64,000 bases of DNA from Halobacteriovorax sp. GB3 (GTDB lineage Bacteria > Bdellovibrionota > Bacteriovoracia > Bacteriovoracales > Bacteriovoracaceae). This document shows positions 43,670 to 53,771 of the stretch, one piece after another. A model generated the notes under the pieces. That model was given only the letters and a program-made list of their open reading frames with translations, did no database searches and had not been told where the DNA came from. Each line of letters opens with the position of its first letter. Within the stretch, counting starts at the first letter, position 1. The stretch spans positions 1-64,000 of the forward strand of contig NZ_JAQSLN010000004.1 in the NCBI RefSeq assembly GCF_028649655.1, written 5' to 3'. Made by a program: the position numbers and the translations under genes.

Positions 43670-45504
43670 TTTTCAAGTTCAATGAGACGTTTCTCATATA
43701 TATTATTTTTAGCTTCAAGCTCTTCACTTAATTCTTCCAACTCAAAGAAAAGAGCTTCGACCTTTTCATTAATTTTAGCGATTTCTAGCCCAAGTTCATT
43801 AATTTTAGTGCCATTTCCTTCAGTTGAAGCTATTAGCATTTCTTTATTTTTTAACTCAAGAAAGTTCTCTAAAACAGTAATGTTATTTTCTAATTCTTCT
43901 ACCTTTGCATTCATTGGCCCAAGAGATTTAGATTTCTCTTGAATAATCTCTTGCCTGAGCTTTTGAATTTCTTTCTTAGACTTCTTTGATTTTTTTGGAG
44001 ATTCACTAACTTCTTCTGATTCCCATCCAATTTTTTCTAGAAATTCATCATAGGTCCCATCAAAATACTCGGCGGTTCCCTCATGAAAAATAACAAGTTT
44101 ATTACAGATCTTTCTAAGAAGAGCTTCACTGTGGGTTACAATTAAAACAGCACCCTCAAAATCGACAATAGATTCGCCAAGCGCCGCAATTGATTCCATA
44201 TCAAGGTGGTTTGTTGGCTCATCTAGAAAGAGTAAATTAGCCGGTCCAGCAAGAATTTTTCCAAGCATGACACGACTCTTCTCTCCCCCAGATAAAACTC
44301 TTACTTTCTTATCTGCGAGATCTCCTTCAAACATCATCGTTCCACAAATATTACGAACCTGTGTTGAAGAAAGATCAGGATTGACCTCCTGAACTTCAGA
44401 AACAATCGTATTATCATCATGCAATCTCTTAATATTAGTTTGTCCAAAATGCCCTACGATTGTAGCTTGATGCTTTTGAATAGAGCCACTAAAAGCTTCT
44501 AACTCATTATTTAATACATTTAATAATGTCGACTTCCCTTTTCCATTTTTTCCTATAATCCCTATTCGATCATTTTTTCCAACGTGGAAATTTAAATCTC
44601 TAAAGAGAAGTTCGTCTTTATTTCTAGAATATGAAAATGAGAGGTCTTCAACTTCCATCAAAATTTTCGCAGGCGTATCTTTGTAATGAAAAGAAAAGTC
44701 TAAACTTTTTTCAACAGCAAGCGCATCGATGGTATCCATTTTTTCAATTTGTTTTAATCTCGATTGAGCTTGAGCGGCCTTCGAGGCCTTGGCCCTAAAC
44801 TTATCGACAAACTTCATCAGCTCTTGCTTCTTTCTCTCTTGATTTAGTCGCGTTTGCTCATGAATTTCTTCTTCCATGACAATTTGCTCATAGTACTTTG
44901 CAGTATCACCTTTAATCTTACGAAGAGTGTTACGACTAATCCCCATAACATGAGTGACGACACCATCCATAAAGTCACGGTCGTGGGTAATAATAATAAC
45001 TTCACCGGGAAAGTTATTAAGAAAGTTTTTAAGCCATCGCAAGGAAACAATATCTAAGTAGTTGGTTGGCTCATCAAGAAGTAAAAGATTCGGTTCAGTT
45101 AGAAGTGCCTTACACAAATTAATTCTAACTTGGTAACCACCGGAAAAAGACTTCGGATCTTTTTCTAGATCTTCTTGTGAAAACCCTAGACCAAAGAGAA
45201 TCTTCTCGGCCTTATATGTATTATATTTTTCCTCTTCACTGAGTGAAAGACAGCATTCATCCAAAACTGTCTTCTGTTGGAAATTTATATGCTGCTCGAG
45301 AGCTCCTAACTTGTAACCCTTTGGAATCTTCACTTCTCCAGAATCTGGTGCTTCCTGTCCTAACAAAATCCTAAAAAGAGTCGACTTTCCGGCTCCATTT
45401 CGCCCTACTAATCCTATCCTTTCACGAGGTGATAGGTTGAAAGAGACGTCGTCAAAGACAACTTGAGAACCGTAATGCTTGGAAAGCCCATTTACTTGGA
45501 TCAT
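43666..45504 (-). CDS. ABC-F ribosome-associated ATPase
   Basis: The 612-residue protein has two ABC ATPase domains and no membrane part. The first has GRNGAGKSTL, SGGYQVR and LLLDEPTNYLD; the second has GKNGKGKSTLL, SGGEKSR and LFLDEPTNHLD. A charged linker (about 215-290) and a coiled-coil C-terminus (about 500-612) complete it. This is the ABC-F plan (YheS/Uup-like). Such proteins act on translating ribosomes or, as ARE-type, give antibiotic resistance; subfamily is not settled here. TTG 45513 and ATG 45504 are both possible starts behind AGGAG. Confidence 0.87.
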   Translation of the reverse strand: MIQVNGLSKHYGSQVVFDDVSFNLSPRERIGLVGRNGAGKSTLFRILLGQEAPDSGEVKIPKGYKLGALEQHINFQQKTVLDECCLSLSEEEKYNTYKAEKILFGLGFSQEDLEKDPKSFSGGYQVRINLCKALLTEPNLLLLDEPTNYLDIVSLRWLKNFLNNFPGEVIIITHDRDFMDGVVTHVMGISRNTLRKIKGDTAKYYEQIVMEEEIHEQTRLNQERKKQELMKFVDKFRAKASKAAQAQSRLKQIEKMDTIDALAVEKSLDFSFHYKDTPAKILMEVEDLSFSYSRNKDELLFRDLNFHVGKNDRIGIIGKNGKGKSTLLNVLNNELEAFSGSIQKHQATIVGHFGQTNIKRLHDDNTIVSEVQEVNPDLSSTQVRNICGTMMFEGDLADKKVRVLSGGEKSRVMLGKILAGPANLLFLDEPTNHLDMESIAALGESIVDFEGAVLIVTHSEALLRKICNKLVIFHEGTAEYFDGTYDEFLEKIGWESEEVSESPKKSKKSKKEIQKLRQEIIQEKSKSLGPMNAKVEELENNITVLENFLELKNKEMLIASTEGNGTKINELGLEIAKINEKVEALFFELEELSEELEAKNNIYEKRLIELEN

Positions 45505-45601
45505 TTTCTTCAAAAACTCCTAAAATAAGGTTACAAATCTTCCAAGTCAGACTACACTAATTGAGAAAAATTGACCAATCCCCCTTAAAGGAAATTACTT
45601 T

Positions 45602-47443
45602 ATGACATCTTCTTTGCACCTAAAGAACATTGCCGTAGTTGCGCACGTTGACCACGGAAAAACGACACTCGTGGACGAGCTTTTAAAACAATCAAACACT
45701 TTTGACGACAGAGCGGAAATCTCAGAAAGAGTTATGGACTCTGGTGATATCGAAAAAGAAAGAGGTATCACAATTACGGCCAAGAACTGTGCCATCCAAT
45801 GGAAAGATGTCAAAATCAACCTACTCGATACTCCAGGCCACGCCGACTTTGGTGGTGAAGTTGAGAGATCTCTTATGATGGTTGATGGTGTTCTTCTTCT
45901 AGTTGACGCTTCAGAAGGGCCACTTCCACAAACGCGTTTTGTTCTTCAAAAAGCAATGGAAAGAAATATTAAAATTGGTGTTGTCATCAACAAGATCGAC
46001 AGACCAGATGAGAGAATCGAAGAAGTTAAAGGTGAAATTGAAGACCTACTTCTAGACCTAGCTTCAATTCTTAACATTGAAGATTTCGATCTCGATATCC
46101 CAATGCTCTATGCTTCTGCAAAAGAAGGATGGGCAACTCTTGATCCAGCAGAAAAAAGAGAAGACATGCTTCCAATTCTAGATTTCATGGTTAGTGACTT
46201 TTTTCACGAGCCAAAAATCACTGAAGGTGATGATCTTCAACTTCTTGTTACAAACCTTGCTTACTCAAAATACCTTGGTCAGCTAGTTGTTGGTCGTATT
46301 CAAAGAGGTTATGTTGAAAAGCATCAACAAGTTACTTGTCTTGATGAAAATGGGAAAAACAAAAACTTCAAAGTAACAAACGTTCAAGTATACGATGGTC
46401 TTGGAATGAAAGACGTAGATAGAGCTGTAGCAGGTGAAATCGTTATCGTTGCCGGATACAATGACTCAAAAATTGGTGACACGATTGCTTCTGGAAGCAA
46501 CGAAGCTCTTCCAAGAATTACAGTTGAGCCACCGACAGTTGCTGTTAACGTTTCTGTTTCAACTTCTCCTCTTTCAGGAAGAGAAGGTGAATACCTTACT
46601 TCAAGAAAGCTAGAAGAGTTTCTTCAAGAAGCATGTAAGCTTAACGTTGCCCTTCAGTATGAAGGAACAGATGATCCGAAAGTTTACAAGCTAAAAGGTC
46701 GTGGAGAACTTCAACTTGCTATCGTTTTCGAAGAACTAAGAAGAAGTGGATACGAGCTTATGGTTTCTAGACCAGAAGTTCTTTTTAAAGAAGAAGATGG
46801 AAGAAAGACAGAACCATACGAAAGAGTTGTTCTAGATGTTCCAAATGATTCAACAGGTGCTATTACAGAAAAACTAGCGATTAGAAAAGGGATCATGCAA
46901 ACAATGATGCCTCTTGGTGAAGATAGAACAAGAATGGAATTTGAAGTTCCTTCTCGTGGCCTTATTGGTTACCGCTCTACATTCCTAACAGATACTCGTG
47001 GAGAAGGTCTTATGTCTTCTGAGTTTCTTGGATACCGTCCGCACGCTGGTGATATGCTTGCTCGTCAAAACGGAGCGATCATTGCTGACCGTGGAGGAAA
47101 AATTACTCCTTACGCTCTTTTCAACTTACTTAACAACGGTAAATTCTTTGTTGAACCAGGTGATGAGTGTTACGAAGGTATGGTTATCGGAGAGCACAAT
47201 AGATCAAACGATGCCAACGTTAACTGTGTTAGAGAGAAACACCTAACAAGTGTTAGAACGGCTGGTAAAGATGACAACATCATCCTTCCTCCTGTTCCAC
47301 CAAAAACACTTGAGTGGGCACTAGACTGGATCGATAATGATGAATGGGTTGAAGTAACGCCTGAGAACATCAGAATTAGAAAGAAAGTTCTCGAGCAAAA
47401 CAAGCGTTCTGTTATTAGACGTGAAAAGAAAAAAGAAAATTAA
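45602..47443 (+). CDS. typA: Translational GTPase TypA/BipA
   Basis: The 613-residue protein has the GTPase motifs AHVDHGKTTLVDELL, DTPGHADFGGEVERSL and NKIDRPDER. Domains II, III and V of EF-G type follow, and then the BipA-specific C-terminal domain with PSRGLIGYRSTFLTDTRGEG and SVRTAGKDDNIILPP. It binds the 70S ribosome and is needed for ribosome assembly and stress or low-temperature growth. AAAGGA lies before ATG. Length is normal. A terminator follows at once. Confidence 0.95.
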   Translation: MTSSLHLKNIAVVAHVDHGKTTLVDELLKQSNTFDDRAEISERVMDSGDIEKERGITITAKNCAIQWKDVKINLLDTPGHADFGGEVERSLMMVDGVLLLVDASEGPLPQTRFVLQKAMERNIKIGVVINKIDRPDERIEEVKGEIEDLLLDLASILNIEDFDLDIPMLYASAKEGWATLDPAEKREDMLPILDFMVSDFFHEPKITEGDDLQLLVTNLAYSKYLGQLVVGRIQRGYVEKHQQVTCLDENGKNKNFKVTNVQVYDGLGMKDVDRAVAGEIVIVAGYNDSKIGDTIASGSNEALPRITVEPPTVAVNVSVSTSPLSGREGEYLTSRKLEEFLQEACKLNVALQYEGTDDPKVYKLKGRGELQLAIVFEELRRSGYELMVSRPEVLFKEEDGRKTEPYERVVLDVPNDSTGAITEKLAIRKGIMQTMMPLGEDRTRMEFEVPSRGLIGYRSTFLTDTRGEGLMSSEFLGYRPHAGDMLARQNGAIIADRGGKITPYALFNLLNNGKFFVEPGDECYEGMVIGEHNRSNDANVNCVREKHLTSVRTAGKDDNIILPPVPPKTLEWALDWIDNDEWVEVTPENIRIRKKVLEQNKRSVIRREKKKEN

Positions 47444-47451
47444 TAGAAAAG

Positions 47452-47479
47452 GCCTCGCAATTTGCGGGGCTTTTTTTTT
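47452..47479 (+). terminator. Terminator of typA
   Basis: GCCTCGCAA and TTGCGGGGC pair over nine bases with one wobble around a short loop, followed by nine T. The 280 bases after it up to 47757 hold no gene I can see, only A+T-rich DNA that must carry the promoter of the response regulator. Confidence 0.88.
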
Positions 47480-47757
47480 GCTTTTTTTACAAAAGACAGG
47501 CTTAATTGAAACAAAAAATAGGCAAAAGACAGAATCAATCCAAAATAAAGAACTTTATTCCATCTAAAATATTATAAATATATAACCTTTCTAAATGTGA
47601 AGATTCATTCTTAATTCTTATATATTGAACTAGTTAAATCAGCCTTTTTTCATCAAGAAATCTTACTCTAAAAAATTAAATGAAAAGAATTGACTTCAAC
47701 GTGTGATAAGATTAAAAATACAGTACTTAGAGTCGAAAACTAAAGAACGAGGTACGT

Positions 47758-48444
47758 ATGCACGCCACGAAAGAAGATTCACTTCACGTAACAATTGTAG
47801 ATGATGTTTATAACAACCTACTAAGTTACAAAGAATTATTGGATGGAGAATTTGAACTAGAATTAATTCAAAATCCACTAGAGCTTTTAGGATTTCTTAA
47901 TAGCGCTAAAACAGATTTAGTTATTCTTGATCTTCATATGCCAAATGTGAATGGTTTTGAATTGTACGCAAAGTTTAAAGACACTCATCCAGGTCTTCCA
48001 GTAATTTTTCTTACAGGTGATCCATCTGAAGAAGCCGTAGTTGAAGGACTAAACTTAGGTGCTGAGGACTTTATCGTTAAGCCTGTTTCTCTTAAGGAAC
48101 TCGTTGCACGTATAAGAAATAAGATTGCAAATAAGAAAGGTAAAAAGAAAGATACTAATGTTATTAAGTATCCGGAATTTTCACTACACACAGAAATTCA
48201 AATGGCCGAGATTGGAGAAAAGAAAATCCAACTAACACCAATTGAATTTAAGATTATTCACTTATTAGCAAGAAATCCTAATAAGATTTTCTCAAGAGAG
48301 TATATTACGAACTTGGTTTGGCCAAATGTGCATGTTCAAAACCAAAATATTGATACTCACCTTTCTAACTTGAGAAAGAAGCTTCGTCCGTTCTCACAAT
48401 ATATAAAGACAATTAAATCCAGAGGTTACATCCTTAGGGTTTAA
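47758..48444 (+). CDS. OmpR/PhoB-family response regulator
   Basis: The 228-residue protein has a receiver domain with phosphoacceptor Asp58 (LVILDLHMP), Thr in FLTGD and Lys in FIVKP. The C-terminal winged helix (about 135-228) has LTPIEFKIIHLLARNPNKIFSREYITNLVW and ends KSRGYILRV. It is a DNA-binding transcription factor controlled by phosphorylation. No histidine kinase gene is adjacent, so it is an orphan; the hybrid kinase at 25362 is a distant candidate partner. It ends at a hairpin shared with murG. Confidence 0.9.
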   Translation: MHATKEDSLHVTIVDDVYNNLLSYKELLDGEFELELIQNPLELLGFLNSAKTDLVILDLHMPNVNGFELYAKFKDTHPGLPVIFLTGDPSEEAVVEGLNLGAEDFIVKPVSLKELVARIRNKIANKKGKKKDTNVIKYPEFSLHTEIQMAEIGEKKIQLTPIEFKIIHLLARNPNKIFSREYITNLVWPNVHVQNQNIDTHLSNLRKKLRPFSQYIKTIKSRGYILRV

Positions 48445-48451
48445 TATACCA

Positions 48452-48473
48452 AGGCCCTCTAAATAGAGGGCCT
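48452..48473. terminator. Hairpin between convergent regulator and murG
   Basis: AGGCCCTCT, AAAT and AGAGGGCCT form a 9-bp stem with a 4-base loop between two convergent genes. The T tract is weak on both sides, so termination may be partial. Confidence 0.5.
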
Positions 48474-48478
48474 CTAAC

Positions 48479-49546
48479 TTATTCTAAAACTGCTTCAATT
48501 TCATTCTTCAAATATTCAAGACCATCTTTTACACCACTTCCGTAACCTTTATCTTGAGACACTTTAAGTTCCTCTATAAGAGCCGTTAAGCTTTTATTTT
48601 GAAGTTCATCTTCAGTACAAACAACAGAACCACAAAGCTCTTTTGCGGCCATCGCATTATGGTATTGTTCATTTTTTTGAGCGATCTTTAGAGGAATAAA
48701 AATACTCTTCTTCTTTAGGGCCATAAGCTCACATACTGTTCCAGCCCCTGCTCTTGAGAGAATCACTTCAGCTTTTTTAAAGAGATCAATCATCCCTTCT
48801 TGGACAAAATCCAAGGCTAAATAAGACTCATCATTGAAACTCTCATATTCCTTTAAAAAGTTTTTTCCAACTTGATGAATAACAACGTATTGCTCTTTTA
48901 ACTCATCTAAAACTTCTTTGATTCTTTCATTAATAAGTAGTGAACCATTTCCTCCACCTGTAATGAAAAAAAGTGGTTTATCAATAGTAGATAAATCAAT
49001 GTGTTTGAAAGTCTTCACTCTCAGCTGATGATCAAAGCATTCTGAACGAACAGGATATCCTGAATAAAAAGCATTTCCTTTTATAAATTTCAAAGATTCT
49101 TCGAAAGAGACGAAAACCTTATTAGCAAAATAAGAACTCACTTTATTAGCAAGTCCCATTCTTGTCGTTTGCTCATGAACGTAGACTTTCTTTCCCGTTA
49201 TTTTTCCAGCAATGACAACTGGAACAGAAACAAATCCCCCCGTTGAAAAGATCACGGTGTCCTTAGACGAGTAACTGAGAAGTTTAATAAAACTCTGTAT
49301 TAGCCCTAAACCTATTTTAAAAATGTCTTTAACATTTTCAAAAGATAAGTATCTACGAATCTTTCCAGTTGAAATTCCAATATAGCGATCAACTTGCTCT
49401 GGAACAATTGTCGACTCAATCCCCTTGTAAGAACCAAAGTAAACAATTTGATAATTTTTCTTTGATTCCTTTAATTTTTGAATGATTGTTAAGGCCGGGA
49501 TTACATGCCCCCCACTTCCGCCACCAGTAAAAATAATCGTTTTCAT
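48479..49546 (-). CDS. murG: MurG-type peptidoglycan glycosyltransferase
   Basis: The 355-residue protein matches MurG, which adds GlcNAc to lipid I to make lipid II at the inner membrane. Visible are the N-terminal TGGGSGGHVIPAL loop, ATTRMGLANK after HEQ, the second glycine-rich loop FITGGGNGSLLIN, and the donor-binding end SRAGAGTVCELMALKKKSIFIPL with Q-x-x-N-A. It is not next to other cell-wall genes here, whereas murG usually sits in the dcw cluster. A second copy elsewhere cannot be excluded. Confidence 0.85.
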   Translation of the reverse strand: MKTIIFTGGGSGGHVIPALTIIQKLKESKKNYQIVYFGSYKGIESTIVPEQVDRYIGISTGKIRRYLSFENVKDIFKIGLGLIQSFIKLLSYSSKDTVIFSTGGFVSVPVVIAGKITGKKVYVHEQTTRMGLANKVSSYFANKVFVSFEESLKFIKGNAFYSGYPVRSECFDHQLRVKTFKHIDLSTIDKPLFFITGGGNGSLLINERIKEVLDELKEQYVVIHQVGKNFLKEYESFNDESYLALDFVQEGMIDLFKKAEVILSRAGAGTVCELMALKKKSIFIPLKIAQKNEQYHNAMAAKELCGSVVCTEDELQNKSLTALIEELKVSQDKGYGSGVKDGLEYLKNEIEAVLE

Positions 49547-49684
49547 CTATATTCCTTAACTTTTTTAATTTTTATTTTTTTAAAGCAAATTATGCCTCTT
49601 AAAAACGAGGAAGTCATTTAACTCATCAAAGCCCACCACATGTCGTTCAGTAGATTAAGAAAAATTCTAATCTAGGAGTACAAA

Positions 49685-50506
49685 ATGAGACTATCATTTC
49701 TCATGATACTGGCTTTTTTAATTTCTGTAAAAGTTAGTGCTGCCCCAAAAAGCGATAAAATCTCAATTAACAATTTAAGTATGAGCTATGAAAGAGGGAT
49801 CGGAGAAGGCTCATTCAGCGCATTCAATTTCTACGATTATCAATATAACCGTCCTATGGTTTTTGAAACACAATACAATGGAACTGAAGTCATTTTTAAC
49901 TTAGAAGACGAGCAAGTGGTTATTAATGATGAAAATGGACTACTAAGCATTCTTGCAAGTACAAAGATCAAAGGATTAAATCTGGAGAATACTAGTTCAG
50001 AAATAAAGGGTAATCTCTCCACTTTCCGTGCAGTAAGTGAGACAAAGGATGTGTTCTTAAATAATGTAGGTGCTCATTGTAAACTCATCACAAAACCAAC
50101 AAATCTTAGAGATGTAGATTATTATCTTACAAACTGCCTAACTGATGCGACAATTAATATCTCAAAAATTGATCTTTCGACACAAGAGAAAAGTCTCTTT
50201 AGAGATGTCCTTATTGAAGCTCTAGAGTTAGAAAAATCAAGTGATACTTCAATTTCAGAGTTAAGTCTCTCAATTAACAAACATAATTATACTCTAACAT
50301 TAAAAGTTAAAGCTTCCATTACGGCAAAAGTTAAGGTCTATGGAAAAGTAGAATACCTGGAAGGAAGTAATAAAATTCACTTAACAATTACTAAGGCAAA
50401 AGCTTCATTTTTTAACATAACAAATAAAGTCTTCGAAGCCCTTAAGAGTAAAGAGAGTGAAAAATTGAAGGTTCAAAGACCTCATGTTTATTATTCTCTT
50501 GAATAG
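49685..50506 (+). CDS. Exported protein of unknown function
   Basis: The 273-residue protein has a signal peptide (about 1-19, VSAAP) and a mature part that looks mainly beta-stranded, with alternating polar and apolar residues. It has two cysteines (AHCKL and TNCLT, about 134 and 154). The end is basic. The start has TAGGAG upstream. It converges with the flavoprotein gene and overlaps it by 16 bases. No family was recognised. Confidence 0.6.
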   Translation: MRLSFLMILAFLISVKVSAAPKSDKISINNLSMSYERGIGEGSFSAFNFYDYQYNRPMVFETQYNGTEVIFNLEDEQVVINDENGLLSILASTKIKGLNLENTSSEIKGNLSTFRAVSETKDVFLNNVGAHCKLITKPTNLRDVDYYLTNCLTDATINISKIDLSTQEKSLFRDVLIEALELEKSSDTSISELSLSINKHNYTLTLKVKASITAKVKVYGKVEYLEGSNKIHLTITKAKASFFNITNKVFEALKSKESEKLKVQRPHVYYSLE

Positions 50507-51690
50507 TCTGCGATATCTTGTGCTGCTGCGTGGGCCGATGCCCACGCCCACTGGAAGTTAAATCCTCCAAGCCATCCCGTAACATCGAGAACTTCACCAA
50601 CAAAATAAAGCCCTTCGACTTTCTTACTTTCTAAAGTTTTAGATGAAACATCATCAGTTGAAACTCCACCTCTAGTTACCTCGGCCTTACGATAACCTTC
50701 AGTTCCTTTAGGCGAGAACGTCCATTGATTGACGGCCAGAGAAATAGACTCAATATCTTTCCCTGACAGACCTGCAATGAATGTCTTCTCGTCTTTCATA
50801 TAAAGAGAACACCATTTCTTTACAAAACGATCTGGCAGGTGGCGCTTTAGTAAATTTGGAACCGTTAATCTCGATCCCTTTTTCTTCAAATTTATCAGTT
50901 CTTCAAATAAGTGAACCTTAGGTAAGAAGTTAATTGTAACGATATCTTTTGGTTTCCAATGAAGTGACACTTGTAAAATAGCTGGACCACTAAGACCTTT
51001 GTGCGTAAAGAGAACACTCTCCTCAAAACGAGCACCATTAGTTTCACAAACAGTCTCCATTGAGATTCCAGAGAGTTCAGAATGTCCTTCAAGTATCTCG
51101 TCGGATAAAGTAAAAGGAACAAGCCCTGGACGAGTTTCAATGATTCGATGACCAAAGCTCTTGGCTATCTTATAACCAATATCTGTTGCTCCTATCGTTG
51201 GAATTGAAAGTCCTCCGGTTGCAACAATAACTTTTTTCGCTTCAAAAACTTGCTTATCTGTTTGAACTCTAAAATTCTCATCATTTTTAGCGACTTCTAG
51301 AACTTTTGTTTTTAACAAGATCTCTACATTTTGAGTTTTATTACATTCTTTTTGTAACATAGCGATGACCTCTCGGGCCGAGCCGCTACAAAAAAGCTGT
51401 CCAAGTTTTTTTTCGTAGTAATCGATATTGTGTTGATAGATAAGATCGATGAAATCCCAAGGGGAATATCGTGCCAATGAGGATTTTGCAAAATGAGGGT
51501 TTTCACTTACAAAATTTTTCGGTTTTGTGTGGAGGTTAGTGAAATTACACTTACCTCCACCCGAGATAAGGATTTTACGCCCTATCTGTTTGTTATGTTC
51601 TAGAAGCAGGACTTTTTTCTTCATTGTCCCACATAAATAAGCACTCATGAGTCCAGAAGCACCTGCTCCTAAAACGATAACATCATACAT
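50491..51690 (-). CDS. HI0933/YhiN-family flavoprotein
   Basis: The 399-residue protein begins with an FAD Rossmann site (VIVLGAGASGLMSA) and the family signature GRKILISGGGKCNFTN. A second conserved region is ATGGLSIPTIGATDIGYKIAKSFGH, and the end is GLYFVGEVLDVTGWLGGFNFQWAWASA. These mark the HI0933/YhiN (BaiN-like) flavoproteins, oxidoreductases of uncertain substrate. Its ATG is two bases after the helicase stop, so the two genes are cotranscribed. Confidence 0.87.
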   Translation of the reverse strand: MYDVIVLGAGASGLMSAYLCGTMKKKVLLLEHNKQIGRKILISGGGKCNFTNLHTKPKNFVSENPHFAKSSLARYSPWDFIDLIYQHNIDYYEKKLGQLFCSGSAREVIAMLQKECNKTQNVEILLKTKVLEVAKNDENFRVQTDKQVFEAKKVIVATGGLSIPTIGATDIGYKIAKSFGHRIIETRPGLVPFTLSDEILEGHSELSGISMETVCETNGARFEESVLFTHKGLSGPAILQVSLHWKPKDIVTINFLPKVHLFEELINLKKKGSRLTVPNLLKRHLPDRFVKKWCSLYMKDEKTFIAGLSGKDIESISLAVNQWTFSPKGTEGYRKAEVTRGGVSTDDVSSKTLESKKVEGLYFVGEVLDVTGWLGGFNFQWAWASAHAAAQDIADYSRE

Positions 51691-51692
51691 AA

Positions 51693-53567
51693 TTAATTGT
51701 GGTCGTAACTACTTTTTCTATTTCCGTTAGAGTTTCCGCTTGATCTATTTCCACCAAAACGGCTATTTCCTCTACCTTCTCTGTTTCCGTAACCTCCACC
51801 GCGGTTACCACCACGACTTCCGCCACGACTTCCACCACGACTTTCACCACGTCCGCCGTCTCTACCACCATCACGACGTCCTCTGAAATTACGTCCACCG
51901 CTACGGCTACCACCGCCACGACTTCCACCTCTTCCAGCTTCATTAGAAACTTCAAATTTAACGTTTCTATCGTTAATCATCAGATCTCTAACGGCCATTA
52001 CTTTATCTTCGTAATGATTAGGTACTTCAATAAATGAGAAACGATCCTTCAGAGAAACGTTTTTAATTTTTCTTGCTTCGATATTAGTTACTTCAGAAAT
52101 ATTATTAACAAGACCCTTGATTGTTAGACCATCTTCACGTCCAACATTTACAAAGAAACGAATGTGGTTAGACTCAAAAGCTCCACCCTTCTTGTTTCCT
52201 TTTGGTCCTCTCTCTCTCATTTGAGCATCGAGAACAGGTGTCTCATCAAGTTTTTCCATACTATCTTTAAAGATATATGTATACATAACTTTAAGAAGCT
52301 TATCTGCATCGAGGTCTTCAAACTCATCTTTGAATACATCAAAAGAAGCATCCATATCGTCTTTATTACCTTCTACAGCTGTTATAACATCTTCAAATTT
52401 AGAAATCGATCTTCTAACCATCGCATCTTTTAAAAGTTCAATGCTTGGAAGTTTCTCACTAAGGATTTGAGCTTTCGTCATACGCTCAACTTGTCTCAGC
52501 TTATACATTTCAGATGGCTCTACAATACTGATTGCAATACCTTTTTGACCTGCACGACCTGTACGACCAATACGGTGAACATATGATTCAAGATCTTGTG
52601 GAAGACCGTAGTTGATAACGTGAGTAAGATGATCTACATCAATCCCACGAGCAGCAACGTCAGTACAAACAAGAAGCTTTACAGTTTTTTGCTTAAACCT
52701 TTTCATCGTAATATCACGGTGTCTCTGGTCCATGTCTCCGTGAAGAGAATCTGTTGGGAAACCACGATCATTAAGTTCATCAGTTAGGTTTTTTGCATCA
52801 AGTTTTGTTCTTGTAAAAATAATTCCGTAGTAGTCTTCAAGAGAATCTAGTACACGGCAAACGGCTTCGTTCATATAACGAGGACGAACAGCATAGTACT
52901 TTTGAGTAATATTCTCATTACTAAGAGTTTTCTTTTTAATCTTGATTACTTCTGGCTCATTAAGGTAGTTCTTAATAAGATCAAGAATAGCAGGTGGCAT
53001 AGTTGCAGAGAACATCCACGTATTTTTCTTCTCAGGAAGATGAGAAAGAATTTCTTTAACATCATCGATGAATCCCATATCAAGCATTTCATCTGCTTCA
53101 TCAAGGACACCAATTTTAGCACTGTCAAGTTTTAGAATACCTCTTTTAAGAAGGTCGAGTACACGACCAGGAGTTCCAATAACAACTTGAGGCTTAAGTT
53201 TTTTCAAGTTTCTAACTTGGTTATCAATACTCGTTCCACCGTATACAGACATAACGCGAACTCTCTCGTGAATAGAGAATTTACGCATCTCCTCGCAAAT
53301 TTGATTTGCAAGTTCACGTGTTGGACTAAGTACCAAGGCCTGAATGTTCTTGTTTTCTCCGTCAATCTTATTGAGTAATGGTAGAGAGAAGGCCGCGGTT
53401 TTCCCAGTTCCTGTCTGGGCTTGTCCAACAAAGTCGACGTCGTTTTCAGCTAGAAGCGGCACTGCTGCTTGCTGAATTTCTGTTGGGTTTTCAAAACCAC
53501 GATCTTCAATTGCAGTTAATAATGTTTCCTTTAAAGGAAAGTCAGCGAATGAGATCGTATTTTCCAT
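51693..53567 (-). CDS. DEAD-box RNA helicase, DeaD/CsdA type
   Basis: The 624-residue protein has the helicase core motifs: AQTGTGKTAAF, PTRELANQ, LDEADEMLDMGF, SATMP, and HRIGRTGRAGQ (about 20-370). A CsdA-type RNA-binding domain follows (about 485-550, RFFVNVGREDGLTIKGLV). The C-terminus (about 555-624) is a low-complexity RGG/RGGS tail that binds RNA. It unwinds structured RNA in ribosome assembly or cold response. Family length is usual for DeaD. The 200-bp upstream region is A+T-rich and may be a long 5' UTR as in other csdA genes. Confidence 0.9.
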   Translation of the reverse strand: MENTISFADFPLKETLLTAIEDRGFENPTEIQQAAVPLLAENDVDFVGQAQTGTGKTAAFSLPLLNKIDGENKNIQALVLSPTRELANQICEEMRKFSIHERVRVMSVYGGTSIDNQVRNLKKLKPQVVIGTPGRVLDLLKRGILKLDSAKIGVLDEADEMLDMGFIDDVKEILSHLPEKKNTWMFSATMPPAILDLIKNYLNEPEVIKIKKKTLSNENITQKYYAVRPRYMNEAVCRVLDSLEDYYGIIFTRTKLDAKNLTDELNDRGFPTDSLHGDMDQRHRDITMKRFKQKTVKLLVCTDVAARGIDVDHLTHVINYGLPQDLESYVHRIGRTGRAGQKGIAISIVEPSEMYKLRQVERMTKAQILSEKLPSIELLKDAMVRRSISKFEDVITAVEGNKDDMDASFDVFKDEFEDLDADKLLKVMYTYIFKDSMEKLDETPVLDAQMRERGPKGNKKGGAFESNHIRFFVNVGREDGLTIKGLVNNISEVTNIEARKIKNVSLKDRFSFIEVPNHYEDKVMAVRDLMINDRNVKFEVSNEAGRGGSRGGGSRSGGRNFRGRRDGGRDGGRGESRGGSRGGSRGGNRGGGYGNREGRGNSRFGGNRSSGNSNGNRKSSYDHN

Positions 53568-53735
53568 AACGAATAAAATCCTAGATTAGAGTAAAAAAAG
53601 TTTGTACTTTCCCATACTTAATACGCTGTATCAATCTTTTTTACTAGAGAAAATGAAATATTTATAAAAATAGTTAATTTTTAGACAATCTATTTTTTAT
53701 TTATGGACTGTAATTTAGGTGACTTAGAATTTATC

Positions 53736-53765
53736 AATAAAAAAGCCCCTCAACTGTGAGGGGCC
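53736..53765 (-). terminator. Terminator downstream of the CxxCH protein gene
   Basis: On the minus strand CCCCTCA and TGAGGGG pair around a short loop, followed by CTTTTTTATT. It closes the thioesterase/CxxCH transcription unit. Confidence 0.8.
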
Positions 53766-53771
53766 CGGGGC

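Noticed and set aside
51683..51955. Valine-rich 90-residue frame on the minus strand
   Set aside because: It is the shifted frame of the RGG-repeat tail of the helicase gene; low complexity of the tail keeps it open.
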